Notes: generated from the letters alone by a model not told the origin. A DNA stretch of 26,782 bases from an uncultured Bacilli bacterium (GCA_944364005.1 CALVVW010000015.1:1-26782); one strand, 5' to 3'; counted from the first letter of the stretch, positions 8,309 through 16,220 are shown. Numbers and translations: made by a program.

Positions 8309-8882
8309 AATAGATGAGTTTGAAGTGGAATTAGGATATATTCAAGATGAGACTATTCAGGAGGATTGTCGTACGATGATAGCGTTGCTACCAGATTACT
8401 TTTTTTTAGTTCCTGCATCTTCTACTGGTAAATACCATCCTAGTTATTCTTTAGGAGAAGGTGGACTTCTTCGTCATACGAAGGCTGCGGTTAGAATAGG
8501 GTATGAGTTATTACAAGATCCATCTATTGGTGATAAATATACAAGTATTGAGAAAGATATTATGTTGATGGGACTTTTACTTCATGATGGATTAAAATTA
8601 GGTATTCCAAGAGAAAAATATACTCGTGTTGACCATCCTATTTTAATGGCTAATTATATTATGGAACATAAAGCAGATTTACTTATGAGTGATGAAGAGA
8701 TTGACTTGTTATGTTCTGTTATTAAGACACACATGGGACCATGGACTAAGGATTATGATGGTAATGAAGTGTTAGAAGCTCCTAAGACAAAGTATCAGAA
8801 TTTTGTTCATATGTGTGATTATTTGGCTAGTCGTAAGTTTTTACTTGTACCTTTTGATGATAATAATAGAATAAGTGTCTAA
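8301..8882 (+). CDS. HD-domain phosphohydrolase-like protein
   Basis: The 193-residue product has an HD-domain pattern: H59 (LLRHT), H95-D96 (LLHDG), H112 (DHP), H144 and D173 (CDYLA). HD proteins bind metal ions and usually cleave phosphoesters; the substrate here is unknown. It resembles the HD part of YhaM-type proteins in its GLLRHT and HDGLKLG context, but it lacks an OB domain. The start ATG 8301 is preceded by GGAGGAG (8287-8293), and the first codons overlap the end of hemW, so translation is coupled. The stop codon lies in the loop of a strong terminator, making this the last gene of the lepA transcript. Confidence 0.8.
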   Translation: MNKIDEFEVELGYIQDETIQEDCRTMIALLPDYFFLVPASSTGKYHPSYSLGEGGLLRHTKAAVRIGYELLQDPSIGDKYTSIEKDIMLMGLLLHDGLKLGIPREKYTRVDHPILMANYIMEHKADLLMSDEEIDLLCSVIKTHMGPWTKDYDGNEVLEAPKTKYQNFVHMCDYLASRKFLLVPFDDNNRISV

Positions 8883-8899
8883 CTGGACACTTATTTTTA
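8870..8899 (+). terminator. Intrinsic terminator with the stop codon in its loop
   Basis: AATAAGTGTC (8870-8879) pairs perfectly with GACACTTATT (8886-8895), a 10-bp stem with a 6-base loop. A short T-run follows. The TAA stop codon (8880-8882) is in the loop, so the left arm is coding sequence. Confidence 0.85.
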
Positions 8900-8900
8900 G

Positions 8901-8929
8901 TTGCGATATTATCAATTTTTTGATATGAT
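8901..8929 (+). promoter_or_regulatory. Promoter of the thymidylate kinase gene
   Basis: TTGCGA (8901-8906), a 17-base spacer and TATGAT (8924-8929). The start codon at 8964 follows GGAGG. It comes immediately after the terminator of the upstream transcript. Confidence 0.6.
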
Positions 8930-8963
8930 AGAGAAGAATATGTGAATTAATGGAGGCTTTGGT

Positions 8964-9632
8964 ATGAAAGGCAAAATTATTGTGATTGAAGGGACAGATT
9001 GTTCTGGTAAGGAGACTCAGTCTGTTTTGTTGGAAAAGCGGTTAAAGGAGCAGGGAAAGAAATGTGTACATTTTGGATTTCCGATGTATGATTCACCTAC
9101 GGGTAGAATTGTTGGTGGTCCTTATCTTGGTAATCCAGAAATTTCTACTGGCTTTTTTAAAGAAGGAGCAGATAAAGTTGATCCACATATTGCCTCTTTA
9201 TATTATGCAGCGGATAGAAAATATAATATGGAAAAAATTCTTCCTTATTTAAATGATGGTTATTATGTTATTTTAGATCGTTATACGACTTCAAATCTAG
9301 CTCATCAAGGAAGTAAGATACAAGATAGGGAGGAAAGATTTCTAATGTATCAATGGATTGATAAGTTAGAGTATTGGTTATTGCAATTGCCTAAACCAGA
9401 TTATACTATTTTTTTACATATGCCTTATCAGTATTCTTTAGAATTACGAAAGAATAGGAAAGTTATTGATGAGCATGAACGTTCCGAAGAACATTTGAAA
9501 AATGCGGAAGATGCCTATATTGAACTTTCTGAGATGTATAATTGGAAGAGAATTGAATGTGTTAAAGATGGTGTTATTCGTGATGTTTCTGATATTAATG
9601 ATGAAATACTCGAATATTTAGAAAGTATATAG
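8964..9632 (+). CDS. tmk: Thymidylate kinase (dTMP kinase)
   Basis: The 222-residue enzyme would phosphorylate dTMP to dTDP for DNA synthesis. The P-loop is GTDCSGKET at residues 10-18. The DRY motif (LDRYTTSN, about residue 108) corresponds to the DR-x-x-x-S signature that contacts the nucleotide. The lid region is present (RKNRKV then a run of charged residues near 155-170). The length is slightly above the usual 205-215. The N-terminal P-loop has Cys where many homologs have Gly or Ala. ATG 8964 is preceded by GGAGG, and the gene has its own promoter and terminator, so it is monocistronic. It differs from the most common bacterial Tmk (GGDGAGKTT, DRFxxSxxAYQG), and a related deoxynucleotide kinase remains possible. 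Confidence 0.85.
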   Translation: MKGKIIVIEGTDCSGKETQSVLLEKRLKEQGKKCVHFGFPMYDSPTGRIVGGPYLGNPEISTGFFKEGADKVDPHIASLYYAADRKYNMEKILPYLNDGYYVILDRYTTSNLAHQGSKIQDREERFLMYQWIDKLEYWLLQLPKPDYTIFLHMPYQYSLELRKNRKVIDEHERSEEHLKNAEDAYIELSEMYNWKRIECVKDGVIRDVSDINDEILEYLESI

Positions 9633-9651
9633 TAAATTTAGATTATAATAT

Positions 9652-9690
9652 AAAAGATGATTCTTGCATGTAGGAATCATCTTTTTTTGC
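9652..9690. terminator. Bidirectional terminator between tmk and pilB
   Basis: AAAAGATGATTC (9652-9663) pairs perfectly with GAATCATCTTTT (9674-9685), a 12-bp stem with a 10-base loop followed by more T on the plus strand. On the minus strand the arm ends in TTTT, so the hairpin can also end transcripts of the convergent pilB gene, whose stop is at 9704. Confidence 0.85.
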
Positions 9691-9703
9691 TTTTATTCGT
9701 ATT

Positions 9704-11641
9704 TTATGTTTGACTTGGAGTTATTTTTACTAGCGGAATTGGTGGAGGAGGCGGTTCTTGTTGTGGTTGTGAATTTATTTTTGGTTGTTGAGTATTATTT
9801 TGTTCTTGTTGTGTTTTTATTTGTTTTTGTAGGTTTTGTAGTTGTTCTGCTGGTTGTACTACAGGTTTTATATTATTATTGATTTGTCCTGTTGGTAGAG
9901 TAACTGGATTTGTGATTTTTTTGTTTATTGTTGGAATTGTTAAAGTTTGATGTTGTTCTGGCTGTTGTTCTGGCTGTTGTTCTGGTTGTTGTTCTGGTTG
10001 TTGTTCTGGCTGTTGTGTTGTTGTTGCTGTTTGTGATATTTCTGTTTCTTTTGCTGGAATATTTGTAGTTTTTAAGATTGGATTTGGTTTTATTGGTATT
10101 TTAGAAGTTAGTGTAGATTCTGCATTTTTTTCATCAATCTTTTGTATCTTTTCTAATGTATTTATTGGCTTGTTTGCGTTTGTTGCTTTTACCTGAGGTG
10201 GTTTTTCTTTATTGATAGATGTTGGAATTACTTTAGGAATTACTTGATTTGTTTGTTCTTGATTTGTATCCTCTTTTTTGTCTATCGTGTTTAGTGTTAC
10301 TACTTCTAATTCATTTTTATTAGTTTTCGCTTCTTCTTTTTCATTATTTTGTTTTTCTTCTTGAAGTTCTAGTTCTTTTTTAATTTTTTCATCCTTTTCT
10401 TTCTCTTTTTCTTTTAGTTTTTCAGCAACATCATTTTCAAAGAAATCTTCTGCATCTTCTATTTCGATTACACGTAGTACTTCTTCAAAGCTTGTTGTTC
10501 CATCGACTACTTTTCCTAAAGCATCTTGTAACATGGTAATTACTTTATCACTATAAACTAATTTTGTTAAATCATCTTTACTTAAATTTTCATTGTTTAA
10601 TGCATTACGCATTTCATCATCTAATTCTAGTACTTCTTGAATTGCAACACGTCCTTTATAACCTTTACGACAAGCATCACAACCATTTGGATTAGCATCC
10701 CATATTTTATCAATGTCTTTTTTTAAATATTTTTTAAATACTTTCTTTTCAAATTTAGAAGTATCTCGTTCTACACGACATTTTGTACAAATCTTTTTGG
10801 CAAGTCTTTGCGAAATGATACCAGTTAGGGCAGTGGATAATAGGTAACGTTCTACGTTCATATCTAGTAAACGTTCTACAGTAGATAATGTATTGTTGGT
10901 ATGGATTGTTGATAAAACTAAGTGTCCAGTAATTGCGGCACGTACGGCAATCTGGGCAGTTTCACTATCACGAATCTCTCCGATTAGAATAACGTTAGGA
11001 TCTTGACGTAATATGGAACGAAGAGCGGCTGCGAAGGTCATTCCTATTTCGGCATTTACTTGTACTTGATTCATTCCTTCAATGTTCATTTCGATAGGGT
11101 CTTCTACAGTAATAATATTTGTTTCTTCTTTATTTAAGGCTTGTAGTATAGAGTATACTGTGGTAGATTTACCAGAACCTGTGGCACCTGTAATTAATAT
11201 GATACCATTAGGTACTTGAATCATACGTTTTAATCTTGCTAGGTTGGATTCATTAAATCCTAGATAATCCAATCCTTGTAAACTTCTGGAGTAGTCTAGA
11301 ATACGAATAACTATTTTTTCACCTTCATTTAAGGGAAGACAAGATACACGCATGTCCAAATAAGTACCACCAAAGTTTCCTTTGATAGCTCCATCTTGGG
11401 GTAGACGAGACTCTGTAATATTCATGTTCGCTAATAATTTTAATCTTGTAGTTAAATTTCTTTCATATGTTTTTGGTATATATGTAAAATTTTGTAAATC
11501 TCCATCGACACGAAAACGTACCATCATACCATCTTCTCTTGGATCAAAGTGGATATCTGATGCATTTGATTTTGCAGCTGATATGATTATATAATCAGCG
11601 ATTTGTGTAATTGGTGTCTTTGTGAAGTCAAATTTTATCAT
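9704..11641 (-). CDS. pilB: Type IV pilus assembly ATPase PilB/GspE with long disordered tail
   Basis: This is the hexameric ATPase that drives pilus extension at the cytoplasmic face of the membrane. Residues 1 to about 395 form the core: the N2-type domain (SDIHFDP at 28-34), Walker A GATGSGKS (152-159), Asp box ITVEDPIE (177-184), Walker B VILIGEIRD (217-225), His box GHLVLSTIHTN (239-249), and a zinc site of two CxxC pairs (C285/C288, C321/C324). The usual N-terminal MshEN/GspE-N domain is absent. Residues about 400-645 are unusual: an acidic, Lys/Glu-rich stretch and then a Q/P/T/N-rich low-complexity tail. The tail holds five PEQ(Q) units (543-564) and ends in a proline run. The ATG at 11641 is preceded by AAAGGGG. 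The gene is divergent from the prepilin genes and convergent with tmk. Confidence 0.93.
   Translation of the reverse strand: MIKFDFTKTPITQIADYIIISAAKSNASDIHFDPREDGMMVRFRVDGDLQNFTYIPKTYERNLTTRLKLLANMNITESRLPQDGAIKGNFGGTYLDMRVSCLPLNEGEKIVIRILDYSRSLQGLDYLGFNESNLARLKRMIQVPNGIILITGATGSGKSTTVYSILQALNKEETNIITVEDPIEMNIEGMNQVQVNAEIGMTFAAALRSILRQDPNVILIGEIRDSETAQIAVRAAITGHLVLSTIHTNNTLSTVERLLDMNVERYLLSTALTGIISQRLAKKICTKCRVERDTSKFEKKVFKKYLKKDIDKIWDANPNGCDACRKGYKGRVAIQEVLELDDEMRNALNNENLSKDDLTKLVYSDKVITMLQDALGKVVDGTTSFEEVLRVIEIEDAEDFFENDVAEKLKEKEKEKDEKIKKELELQEEKQNNEKEEAKTNKNELEVVTLNTIDKKEDTNQEQTNQVIPKVIPTSINKEKPPQVKATNANKPINTLEKIQKIDEKNAESTLTSKIPIKPNPILKTTNIPAKETEISQTATTTQQPEQQPEQQPEQQPEQQPEQHQTLTIPTINKKITNPVTLPTGQINNNIKPVVQPAEQLQNLQKQIKTQQEQNNTQQPKINSQPQQEPPPPPIPLVKITPSQT
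9953..10015 (-). repeat. 12-bp minisatellite encoding PEQQ repeats in PilB
   Basis: Five tandem units of about 12 bases (plus-strand core GTTGTTCTGG) encode PEQQ repeated in the C-terminal tail of PilB (residues 543-564). Units differ only by C/T changes. Because the unit is a multiple of three, copy-number change would alter tail length without breaking the frame. Confidence 0.85.
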
Positions 11642-11703
11642 AGTGTCAACCCCTTTTACTTTTTGCTCTCTTTATTTTTTACTATGGTATTTTATCTTAC
11701 TTT

Positions 11704-11732
11704 ATTATATAATAGTTTTATAAGAATAGCAA
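11704..11732 (-). promoter_or_regulatory. Promoter of pilB, overlapping the divergent prepilin promoter
   Basis: Read on the minus strand, TTGCTA (11732-11727) is followed by a 17-base spacer and a perfect TATAAT (11709-11704). On the plus strand another TATAAT occupies 11708-11713, so the two -10 elements share two bases. The pilB start is at 11641. Confidence 0.65.
11708..11713 (+). promoter_or_regulatory. -10 element for the prepilin genes
   Basis: A perfect TATAAT lies 38 bases before the prepilin start at 11751. The -35 region at about 11685 is weak. It overlaps the -10 of the divergent pilB promoter. Confidence 0.45.
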
Positions 11733-11750
11733 GAAAGTAGATGTGAAAAG

Positions 11751-12359
11751 ATGAAAAAAAATAATAAAGGTTTTGTTTTAGTTGAAACTTTAGTAGTTAC
11801 TGTTTTTGTTATGGCAATTTTTTCAGTTATTTATATTAATTTTTATCCCTTAGCTGGTGAGTATGAGAGAAGAGAGTTTTATGATGATGTTGATAGTAAA
11901 TATGGTACTTATTGGATGAAAAGATTTATTCAAGGGTCTGCTTATGATTTTTATCGTAGTGGTGGTCCTGCAGATACTATTAGTAGTAATAAATATATTT
12001 CTTTTAAATGTAGTGATTTAACGGTTGCTACTGAAGTGACGTATTGTACTAATCTTTGGGATCGCTTGGATATTAAGCAAGCAATTATTACAGATTATGA
12101 TATGACGGAATTTAAACAGAAATTGCAAGATGATGATAGTTTAGCTAATTCTTTCGGAAGCTCTTTTACTTCATATCTTGAATTTTTACCTAATTTTTTA
12201 GTTTCATCTTTAAATGGTGCACAATATCGTGTGTTGATTGAATTTGAACGTAATATGGATAGTGATGAGGATAGTGATTCTTATTATACTTATGCTAATA
12301 TGGAGATTTTAAGACCTACAACTGGAGCTGTCACACCTCCTGTTTCTCCAACTACTTAA
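11751..12359 (+). CDS. Type IV prepilin-like protein (minor pilin)
   Basis: The 202-residue protein begins with a class III signal: short basic leader MKKNNKG, cleavage after G7, then F8 as the first mature residue and Glu at +5 (E12), followed by a hydrophobic helix to about residue 28. This is the prepilin peptidase substrate pattern. The rest is a hydrophilic globular region with two Cys (SFKCSD and VTYCTN) and a Thr/Pro-rich end. It is too large and unlike a typical major pilin, so a minor pilin or ComGF/ComGG-like pseudopilin is likely. It is 43 bases before the next prepilin gene, with which it forms an operon divergent from pilB. Confidence 0.85.
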   Translation: MKKNNKGFVLVETLVVTVFVMAIFSVIYINFYPLAGEYERREFYDDVDSKYGTYWMKRFIQGSAYDFYRSGGPADTISSNKYISFKCSDLTVATEVTYCTNLWDRLDIKQAIITDYDMTEFKQKLQDDDSLANSFGSSFTSYLEFLPNFLVSSLNGAQYRVLIEFERNMDSDEDSDSYYTYANMEILRPTTGAVTPPVSPTT

Positions 12360-12402
12360 CTATAAAGGTTATAGAAAAAATATAGTGGATAAGGGTGATG
12401 AT

Positions 12403-13035
12403 ATGATAAAAAAGTTAAATAATAAAGGTATGACGGCAATTGAAATTTTAATAACGTTTGTTATTGTTGCTATTATTGTAGTCTCTATGTATAATGGTAT
12501 TTCTGGGTTAAAAACTAGAGAGACCGTTGCTTCTTATAAACTTAGTCTTGTTACTTATAAAAATTTGCTTACTAAAGACATTCAGGATGATTTGATTAAA
12601 ATAGGACTTACTGCCGTCCAATCTGAGTCTATGGTTGAATTAGGTAAACCTGTAGGTTATCGTGTTATTTTAACACTACGTGATGGGAGTCGTAGAGTTT
12701 TAGAAGTCAGACAAGTTTTTGGATGCTCTGCTGTTGATGCTGCGGAAGTAGATGATTTATGTACTATTAGAGGTATTGATCCTAATCAAAGTGATGAATT
12801 TTCTATTAGTTATGGACCCGAAGGAGAGTTAACTGAGTATCCTTTGCCTGATTTGGGACATGAAGAAATTCAAGCTTATGATGGAAGTGCTACTACGCAT
12901 ACAATTTATAGTTTACAGATTAATGAAGTTAAAATTAATACAAATGATAATATTTTTTCTATTCGAATTGTTTTATCTCATCCAGATTTAGATGCTAAAC
13001 ATTCTATTGATATTGTTTCACCAATTAGCAGTTAA
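12403..13035 (+). CDS. Second type IV prepilin-like protein
   Basis: From ATG 12403 the product has 210 residues. I choose this start over ATG 12385 because AAGGGTG (12391-12397) precedes it and the leader MIKKLNNKG is then of normal length. Cleavage would follow G9, with M10 at +1 and Glu at +5 (E14), then a hydrophobic helix to about residue 28. Met at +1 instead of Phe is seen in some minor pilins. The mature domain has two close Cys (FGCSAVDAAEVDDLC), possibly a disulfide. The 3' end overlaps the convergent YlbJ-like gene by 18 bases. Confidence 0.85.
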   Translation: MIKKLNNKGMTAIEILITFVIVAIIVVSMYNGISGLKTRETVASYKLSLVTYKNLLTKDIQDDLIKIGLTAVQSESMVELGKPVGYRVILTLRDGSRRVLEVRQVFGCSAVDAAEVDDLCTIRGIDPNQSDEFSISYGPEGELTEYPLPDLGHEEIQAYDGSATTHTIYSLQINEVKINTNDNIFSIRIVLSHPDLDAKHSIDIVSPISS

Positions 13036-13908
13036 TAAAAATAATATGCTAGCAATTATCGTTTGAAATATTCTGGCAATAAAAAAATTTTTATATTTTA
13101 TTTTAGTATCAGCAATGATACTTTTTGTTTGCATGTGTACTGATATTCCTCCAAAGCAGAAAAAGAAAATAATATAAATTGCTCTTGTTGTAGGATTAGT
13201 TATTAGACTGGTTAAAAATGTTCCATTTGTTAAATCAAAAATTCCATTTATTAAAACATATTCTTTGATAGGAAGTTTTATGTAGTGATTTATTATAGTT
13301 ATAATTAAATAAAAAAATATAGAGGTACCATATATGATTATAATTGTTTTAATAGATGAAATGATTGCTTTTGGTAATATTTTAGCAAACGATATGTTTT
13401 CTTTTTTTTGTAATGGTAGTGTCCCTTTTTCTTTTTGATAAGTGGTGATGGCGATTATAAAGTTTGCTATGATAATACAAGCTAATATTTTTATGGCATA
13501 GGTTTTGTTTGGAAATAATAAAGAGACTGGTCCTAATATAAAAATGGGATTTGGAAAGTGTGTAAATTTGATTAAGTAATTAGCACTTTTTTCAGTAATT
13601 ATGTCTTTTTCTAATAAGTCTTTGGTGTATTTACTACCACTAGGGAATCCACTAATTAGGCTCATTGCCACTACATAGAAGTTAGCACCGTTTATTTTTA
13701 GCGTTTTACTTATTTTTTCTATAATATTATATTCTATTAGTAGACTGGAGAAAGTAAAAAATAAAAAACTGGCTGGAAATAGTTTTTCTAAAAATAACTT
13801 GGTATATATTAATATATGTTTTGTTATTAAAGTGGAATTAATTATGTATAGAATCATTAGACAGATTAAAATTATTAGAATTACGTTACTTTTTTTATTT
13901 TTTTTCAT
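13018..13908 (-). CDS. ylbJ: YlbJ-like integral membrane protein (nucleoside-recognition/gate type)
   Basis: The 296-residue protein is very hydrophobic, with about seven or eight predicted membrane helices. GFPSGSKYT (residues 87-95) and HFPNPIFILGPV (117-128) resemble the conserved glycine/proline motifs of the YlbJ family, a membrane protein needed for sporulation in Bacillus. Bacillus YlbJ is about 400 residues, so this is a short version. The neighbouring divergent gene is YlbL-like, and ylbJ and ylbL are close neighbours in Bacillus subtilis, which supports the call. The ATG at 13908 has GAGGAAAT just before it. Transport function and any role in sporulation here are not shown by the sequence. 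Confidence 0.65.
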   Translation of the reverse strand: MKKNKKSNVILIILICLMILYIINSTLITKHILIYTKLFLEKLFPASFLFFTFSSLLIEYNIIEKISKTLKINGANFYVVAMSLISGFPSGSKYTKDLLEKDIITEKSANYLIKFTHFPNPIFILGPVSLLFPNKTYAIKILACIIIANFIIAITTYQKEKGTLPLQKKENISFAKILPKAIISSIKTIIIIYGTSIFFYLIITIINHYIKLPIKEYVLINGIFDLTNGTFLTSLITNPTTRAIYIIFFFCFGGISVHMQTKSIIADTKIKYKNFFIARIFQTIIASILFLLTANW

Positions 13909-13923
13909 ATTTCCTCATTTCTT

Positions 13924-13932
13924 TGTTATAAT
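13924..13932 (+). promoter_or_regulatory. Extended -10 promoter of the PDZ-S16 protease gene
   Basis: TG at 13924-13925 and TATAAT at 13927-13932 form an extended -10, with a weak -35 TTCATA (13904-13909). A minus-strand promoter for the YlbJ-like gene may overlap it: ATGACT (13953-13948), 17 bases, TATAAC (13930-13925). The two genes are separated by only 43 bases. Confidence 0.55.
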
Positions 13933-13951
13933 GTATCATGGAGGTAGAGTC

Positions 13952-14962
13952 ATGTTTAAGAAATTGTATGAGAAAATTAAGAATTTTATTAAATTAGAGT
14001 ATAAATTTATTTTGTTTTTAGTTGTCTTTTATGTTGTTTGTATATGGCCAGTTAATTATTATATTGTTATAGGGGGAGGAATTAGTGATATTTCTAGTCG
14101 TGTTGTGGTAGAAGATGGATATCAGAGTAAGGGAAGTTTTAATTTGTCTTATGTGTCTGAGTTAAAAGGAACGACACTTAGTTATTTACTTAGTTATGTT
14201 ATGCCTCATTGGAAAAGGGTTAGTATGAATGATTATAAATATACGGATGAAGAAGATTATCGAGATATTGAGTTTCGTAATACGTTAGATCTTCAGTATT
14301 CTAATAGCAATGCTATTTATTATGCTTATCAATTAGCAGGGAAACCTTGTCGCCTTATTGATACGAAGCTTTATGTTATTGTTTCTTTTGATGATTATCG
14401 TAATCCGTTAAAAGTAGGAGATGAGATTTTAAAAGTTAATGGAAAAGAATGTAGTAGTTTAGATGATGCTCAACAAGCGTTATCGAAAGTAGATGGCGAT
14501 GAAATTTCTGTTACTATTTTAAGAGATGGAAAAGAACGAGAAGTTACTTGTAAATTATATGAAGAAGATAATAGAAAAATTTTAGGAGTTGCCTTACAAG
14601 CTGTTTCTACATATGATGTTGATCCTAAGGTAGAGTTTCATTTTGAAGCTAATGAGTCGGGGCCTTCGGCTGGACTTATTACTACATTATCTATTTATGA
14701 TCAGTTAACAAAGAAAGATTTGACTAAGAAATTAAATATTGCTGGTACAGGTACTATTGAGGCAGATGGTTCTATTGGTGAAATTGGAGAAGTAGAGTAT
14801 AAATTACTTGGTGCTGTTCAAGGAGATGCTGATGTTTTCTTAGTACCTGCAGGAGATAATTATAAGACTTGTAAAAAGGTCGCAAAAGAGGATAAGTTAG
14901 ATATTAAGATTATTCCTGTTAAAACGATAAAAGATGCTGTAGAGAAGTTGGAAGAATTGTAG
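13952..14962 (+). CDS. ylbL: PDZ-S16 (Lon-like) membrane protease, YlbL/SepM family
   Basis: The 336-residue protein has one N-terminal membrane helix (about residues 17-41), an extracellular region, a PDZ domain (about 145-215, including LKVGDEILKVNG), and a C-terminal Lon-type S16 domain. The catalytic dyad is visible: S239 in ESGPSAGL and K284 in EVEYKLLGA. Streptococcal SepM processes a secreted peptide and Bacillus YlbL is involved in checkpoint recovery; the substrate here is unknown. ATG 13952 follows GGAGG (13940-13944). A longer frame upstream, antisense to ylbJ, is rejected. The next gene begins 16 bases downstream, so they form an operon. Confidence 0.9.
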   Translation: MFKKLYEKIKNFIKLEYKFILFLVVFYVVCIWPVNYYIVIGGGISDISSRVVVEDGYQSKGSFNLSYVSELKGTTLSYLLSYVMPHWKRVSMNDYKYTDEEDYRDIEFRNTLDLQYSNSNAIYYAYQLAGKPCRLIDTKLYVIVSFDDYRNPLKVGDEILKVNGKECSSLDDAQQALSKVDGDEISVTILRDGKEREVTCKLYEEDNRKILGVALQAVSTYDVDPKVEFHFEANESGPSAGLITTLSIYDQLTKKDLTKKLNIAGTGTIEADGSIGEIGEVEYKLLGAVQGDADVFLVPAGDNYKTCKKVAKEDKLDIKIIPVKTIKDAVEKLEEL

Positions 14963-14978
14963 TTAGGAGGTTTGTGTT

Positions 14979-15383
14979 ATGAGTGATCAAGAGTTATTAG
15001 AGTTTGGGAAAAAATATATGGAAGATGTTGGCGGATTTATTAAACATAATCAGTATCGGTTAGTAGATATTAAGAAAGATTATTGTGTGATGGAAGCAGA
15101 TGTTCGAGAAGAAGCTATGAATTATTATGGTGTTGTTCATGGTGGATTTATGTTTGGTCTTGCTGATACTGCTTGTGGTATTGCTGCTCGAGCAACAGGA
15201 AGAAAAGCAGTTACTTTGAATTCGCATATTGAATATTTACATACTGTTCGTGGAAGTAAGATTAAGGTAGTGGTGAATGCTATTAAGACTGGACGAAATA
15301 TTTCTGTTTATCAAGCAGATATTTATAATGATCAAGATGTGATGGTTGCGAAAGCGGTGATGGATTATTTTTATATAGACTAG
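14979..15383 (+). CDS. PaaI-family hotdog thioesterase
   Basis: The 134-residue product is a single hotdog domain. VVHGGFMFGLAD (about residues 52-63) has the HGG turn at 54-56 and D63, the active-site pattern of PaaI-type acyl-CoA thioesterases. These hydrolyse aryl- or acyl-CoA thioesters; the substrate is not predictable here. TTAGGAGG precedes the ATG. The gene follows the protease gene by 16 bases and is closed by a terminator whose stem contains the stop codon. Confidence 0.88.
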   Translation: MSDQELLEFGKKYMEDVGGFIKHNQYRLVDIKKDYCVMEADVREEAMNYYGVVHGGFMFGLADTACGIAARATGRKAVTLNSHIEYLHTVRGSKIKVVVNAIKTGRNISVYQADIYNDQDVMVAKAVMDYFYID

Positions 15384-15397
15384 AAATAGTCTTTTTT
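15377..15397 (+). terminator. Intrinsic terminator with GAAA tetraloop, across the stop codon
   Basis: AGACTA (15377-15382), loop GAAA, then TAGTCT (15387-15392) and a T-run. The stop TAG (15381-15383) is partly in the stem. Confidence 0.75.
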
Positions 15398-15428
15398 TGT
15401 CAACTTACAAAAAATATTGTATTTTTTA

Positions 15429-15456
15429 TTGTATTTTCTTTTTTTTGTGTTATATT
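15429..15456 (+). promoter_or_regulatory. Extended -10 promoter of the first C-x9-C membrane protein
   Basis: TTGTAT (15429-15434), 16 bases, then TATATT (15451-15456) preceded by TG at 15448-15449. The gene starts at 15479 after AGAGGAGAG. Confidence 0.45.
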
Positions 15457-15478
15457 TTCTTTGTAGAGGAGAGTTTAT

Positions 15479-16153
15479 ATGAAAAAAAGAATAAAAATTT
15501 TGGTTTGTGTAATTGTTTTAATTGTTGGTGTTATCTTAGGTTATCGTGCTTATTTAATTTATGGCAAGTATAAGATTACCTTTGATTATAATAAAACAGT
15601 AGGAGAAGTAAGAATAGAAAGTGGTCAGTCTTGTGATTTTTCCATTAGTAATTATTCTGTTTGCCTTCCAGAAGGATTTGTTTTGGATGAAGAACATACT
15701 GTTGATAAGGCAATGTATATATATCGCGATTCTAATGATAGAAGTATCAATTTTGCTGATATTAATGAAGATTTAAGTCAAGTTTTTCGTGATGTAGATG
15801 GAAGCTTTGTAGTAAATGATTTGTTAGAGGATGCTAATATTCAAAATACTCTCGATTTGTTGCACTACTTAGATAGTCATGATACTAGTAGTCATTATTT
15901 TTCTTCCCTTAAAGAAGTTAAATTAAATTATGCTCTTACTAAGATTTTTGAAAATACAATTCCTACCGAAAAAAGGAGCTATGTTACTGGCGATTATATA
16001 GGATATATCAATTATTATAATAATGATTATGAAGTTAATTTGATTCATAATCATAGACGTTATATAATTTATTTTTCTAGTGTTGATAGTTCTATCCCTT
16101 TTACTCAAGATGAAATTATTAATATTATTAGTAGTATTCATTTTAAGGATTAG
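15479..16153 (+). CDS. Membrane-anchored protein, C-x9-C family, copy 1
   Basis: The 224-residue product has a basic N-terminus and one membrane helix (about residues 7-28), with the rest outside the cell. C52 and C62 (C-x9-C) lie before PEGFVL; they could form a disulfide. The C-terminus ends in a short Ile/Ser-rich segment (IINIISSIHFKD). It is a clear paralog of the gene at 16855-17577. Both share C-x9-C, P(E/D)GFVL, GDY-x-GY and the final SIV/ISS segment. The family is not recognised. It has its own promoter and terminator. Confidence 0.75.
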   Translation: MKKRIKILVCVIVLIVGVILGYRAYLIYGKYKITFDYNKTVGEVRIESGQSCDFSISNYSVCLPEGFVLDEEHTVDKAMYIYRDSNDRSINFADINEDLSQVFRDVDGSFVVNDLLEDANIQNTLDLLHYLDSHDTSSHYFSSLKEVKLNYALTKIFENTIPTEKRSYVTGDYIGYINYYNNDYEVNLIHNHRRYIIYFSSVDSSIPFTQDEIINIISSIHFKD

Positions 16154-16175
16154 TATTGAAATTTTAAGATGATTG

Positions 16176-16207
16176 GTAAACACAAATAGAATGTGTTTAC
16201 TTTTTTT
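16176..16207 (+). terminator. Intrinsic terminator
   Basis: GTAAACACA (16176-16184) pairs perfectly with TGTGTTTAC (16192-16200), a 9-bp stem and 7-base loop, followed by a run of T. It lies 22 bases after the stop codon. Confidence 0.85.
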
Positions 16208-16220
16208 AGTTTTTATGAAA

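Noticed and set aside
9664..9882. Plus-strand frame rich in Val and Leu, antisense to the pilB tail
   Set aside because: The composition simply mirrors the Q/P/N-rich repeats on the other strand, and it begins within a terminator loop.
13799..13951. N-terminal extension of the PDZ-S16 protease
   Set aside because: This stretch is antisense to the YlbJ-like gene and crosses the protease promoter; ATG 13952 has GGAGG and gives the normal N-terminal membrane helix.
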